From a bacterium (GTDB taxonomy: Bacteria > Desulfobacterota > GWC2-55-46 > DRQE01), in NCBI GenBank assembly GCA_027017505.1, contig JALUQR010000012.1, positions 1 through 6,707 on the forward strand: a stretch of 6,707 nucleotides of DNA, read 5' to 3'. The notes beneath the pieces were generated by a model, which was given only the letters and a program-made list of their open reading frames with translations, searched no databases and was not told where the DNA came from. Positions 5,350 through 6,707 of the stretch are shown here, in pieces (the first letter of the stretch is position 1; every line of letters starts with the position of its first letter). The translations under genes were made by a program, and so were the position numbers.

Positions 5350-5696
5350 TTTGGGGCCTCTACTTCCTCCTTCTCTTCAAAGTGCATGGCAACAGACACC
5401 TTCCAGCTTGCAGGTATCTTTTCCTTCCAGCCCTCCACGGTGTTGTTCAGGGGTCTAATCTGGCCGTTCTCGTCGCGATAGACCACATTCTCCACATCGT
5501 AGAGATGTTCGTCCACGAACTTGATACGTGCCTCATAGGATCTATCTACTATCTTTCCCCGCCTTGTGCTCACATATCGATCTTTAAGGAATCTCACAAG
5601 CGCATCGGTGCTTGGGGTGTTCAACACAAAGGTAACCTCTTCATCACCAACATAGATGCGTATCCGTGTCTTTTCAGGGTTTGTCAGAACTGCCAT
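5343..5696 (-). CDS. Tail assembly chaperone (lambda G-like, 117 aa)
   Basis: Encoded between the tail tube and tape measure genes, the standard position of tail assembly chaperones, which coat the tape measure protein before tube polymerisation. ATG 5696-5694 has a strong AAGGAGGT 7 nt upstream. The zero-frame product of 117 residues begins MAVLTNPEKTRIRIYVGDEE, contains a beta-rich N-terminal part (10-25), helix 'TDALVRFLKDRYV' (30-42), 'YEARIKFVDEHLYDV' (54-68), and ends in an acidic 'FEEKEEVEAPNS' just before TGA 5345-5343. It should be made in excess over the frameshifted form. Sequence alone would not name it; the assignment rests on position and the frameshift. Confidence 0.85.
   Translation of the reverse strand: MAVLTNPEKTRIRIYVGDEEVTFVLNTPSTDALVRFLKDRYVSTRRGKIVDRSYEARIKFVDEHLYDVENVVYRDENGQIRPLNNTVEGWKEKIPASWKVSVAMHFEEKEEVEAPNS
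5349..5372 (-). promoter_or_regulatory. Programmed -1 frameshift site with upstream Shine-Dalgarno stimulator
   Basis: The zero frame reads GCC CCA AAC TCC TGA; C CCA AAC (5355-5349) is an X XXY YYZ heptamer in the right phase, two codons before the stop. AAGGAGG (5372-5366) ends exactly 10 nt upstream, the spacing at which an internal Shine-Dalgarno stimulates -1 shifting in E. coli dnaX. No start codon in a suitable place would explain that site as a normal ribosome site. Downstream pairing is modest: GAGG (5344-5341) with CCTC four bases later in the segment that follows. AAC in the A site re-pairs less well on AAA than the AAG of many bacterial sites, so efficiency may be low or depend on the upstream element. 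Confidence 0.8.
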
Positions 5697-5721
5697 ATTA
5701 TCGAACCTCCTTCAAAAGTTT

Positions 5722-6707
5722 TTATACGAGATAGCTCGGCTGCTTGTTGCGTACTTTCATCTCCACAGGTACACCCGTGGTATCGTCGTAGAGCACATTG
5801 CACTCTATGCTATACGCCAGAAACGGTCCCTCGGTCTCAATAGGCACAGCCTTGTAGGCCAGCTTTGGGAAGGTGAGCGTGAGCTCATGATTGTATGTTC
5901 CCTCTATGGTGTCTCCCGTTGCGGTGATGATGCACTTTAATTGCGAGTTGTTTATGAGGTCCTGGAGTTCTTGGGCTCCCTCTACATAGAGGACGAAGGA
6001 AAGCTCCTGCTCTCTCGCACCATGGAGACATCTACCCCTGTAAAGCCCACTTCCTGGATAGTATCCACTATCGAGCTGTAGATTGTTGTTCACCTTCCAT
6101 GTAAAACTCTTGAGCCTCTTCGACACATCTATCTCACTACCTGCTGGACCTATCTTGAAGTTGAGGTCTCTCATCCTGAGATAACTTCCGCCATCGCTTA
6201 TGGCTGGCATCGTAAGGGTAGAGTTCTCCCAATAGCCACTTCCCACAAGGCTCATCTCAAGTTTCAACCTTCCGTGTCCTTCGCCAGATATTGTAAACTC
6301 CTCCACAGCCATGTCCCTCAGCTTGCGCTTTATGCTCGAGCCTATCTCCTCTACTATCGAGGTTACAGGGTTCTGCAGACTTGCAGTGTTGAACTTGCAG
6401 GTGTGGTCGTATGTGTTCGGTGCGTTAGTGGGATCGGGCTGTGTGGTTACCACACTGCCAAGCCCGAAGGCACCCACCCAGCCTGCCAGAAGACTCGTAA
6501 GGTCTGCCTTTCGCTGAAGCTTTACATCCCAGCGTGCCACTTCCTGTTTTGTTGCCCACTCGACCCCTTTGATGAACTCTCTGTCGTCTATGATCTCTGG
6601 TGTCAGCTCTACTATGTCTGGGCCCTCGAACTCGTGCGAAAGGGTGAGGTCTGTATCCGCAAGTGCCGTACCGTATGCACTCTGTGCCTTGGTTGAAAAG
6701 GCCCACC
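5722..6707 (-). CDS. Phage major tail tube protein (partial at N-terminus, at least 327 aa)
   Basis: The frame is open from the right window edge to TAA 5724-5722. An internal GTG at 6540 is not the true start, because 55 further codons upstream are open and look authentic: they begin WAFSTKAQSAYGTALADTDL and continue 'SHEFEGPDIVELTPEIIDDREFIKG'. Probably only a few residues are missing. The protein is beta-rich with conserved-looking pieces: 'GWVGAFGLGSVVTTQPDP', 'SIVEEIGSSIKRKLRDMAVEEFTISGEG', 'LRMRDLNFKIG' and a C-terminal 'YSIECNVLYDDTTGVPVEMKVRN' as in tail tube proteins of the Phage_tube family type. Its place directly upstream of the chaperone pair and tape measure protein supports tail tube over capsid. 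It forms the hexameric rings of the tail; a contractile phage tube is also possible, as no sheath gene is in view. Confidence 0.85.
   Translation of the reverse strand, partial: WAFSTKAQSAYGTALADTDLTLSHEFEGPDIVELTPEIIDDREFIKGVEWATKQEVARWDVKLQRKADLTSLLAGWVGAFGLGSVVTTQPDPTNAPNTYDHTCKFNTASLQNPVTSIVEEIGSSIKRKLRDMAVEEFTISGEGHGRLKLEMSLVGSGYWENSTLTMPAISDGGSYLRMRDLNFKIGPAGSEIDVSKRLKSFTWKVNNNLQLDSGYYPGSGLYRGRCLHGAREQELSFVLYVEGAQELQDLINNSQLKCIITATGDTIEGTYNHELTLTFPKLAYKAVPIETEGPFLAYSIECNVLYDDTTGVPVEMKVRNKQPSYLV

Noticed and set aside
5722..6540. Tail tube gene starting at the GTG at 6540 (272 aa)
   Set aside because: The same frame continues open to the window edge with family-like sequence, and no Shine-Dalgarno precedes the GTG; the start lies outside the window.
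6425..6706. Minus-strand frame of 93 aa overlapping the tail tube N-terminus
   Set aside because: Arg/His/Gly-rich composition typical of a shadow frame of the tail tube gene, with no ribosome site.
1..6707. CRISPR arrays, tRNA or rRNA genes
   Set aside because: No regularly spaced repeats of CRISPR type and no cloverleaf or rRNA-like segments were seen by eye.

Overview
This window is the end of a tailed-phage (prophage-like) late operon. Every well-supported gene is on the minus strand and reads from the right edge toward position 267. Double-stranded DNA phage identity is clear from the order tail tube, tail assembly chaperone with a -1 frameshift extension, tape measure protein, N-acetylmuramoyl-L-alanine amidase and holin. 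Base composition is intermediate, and Ile ATA and Arg AGA/AGG codons are frequent. Shine-Dalgarno sites are strong (GGAGG type) and genes are packed with 4-base overlaps. This fits a bacterial host and loosely suggests an environmental Gram-negative lineage such as Desulfobacterota or Nitrospirota; the host guess is weak.

Layout, in the direction of transcription (right to left). 6707-5722: tail tube protein, open at the window edge, with the reading frame running further upstream than the first internal GTG. 5696-5343: tail assembly chaperone (lambda G-like). 5349-5038: its T-like extension, reached through a C CCA AAC slippery heptamer that has an AAGGAGG element exactly 10 nt upstream. 5065-3032: tape measure protein of 677 aa. 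3022-2651: XkdW-like protein. 2646-2173: zinc amidase endolysin with a complete catalytic set. 2100-1275: three small genes joined by overlaps or tight spacing (a 56-aa Cys-rich protein, a 116-aa aromatic-rich protein and a 96-aa zinc-ribbon protein). 1278-859: GTA-type holin. 838-656 and 581-267: two small conserved-type phage genes, the second with a CCGHG motif.

The tube, chaperone and tape measure genes form the tail-tube assembly module. The amidase and holin form the lysis module. No gene for a distal tail protein, baseplate hub, tail tip or receptor-binding fibre lies between the tape measure gene and the amidase, where many siphophages carry them.

The left end is different. A plus-strand gene fragment ends at 78. 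It is followed by a strong Shine-Dalgarno and an overlapping 22-codon ORF, an AT-rich stretch with a possible promoter, and two 14-bp direct repeats 22 bp apart (187-200 and 209-222). On the minus strand these repeats read TGTTA(G/C)TTATCTCG, which resembles the repeated terminal transposase sites of IS21/Mu/Tn7-type elements. The phage operon may therefore be bordered here by the end of an insertion element.
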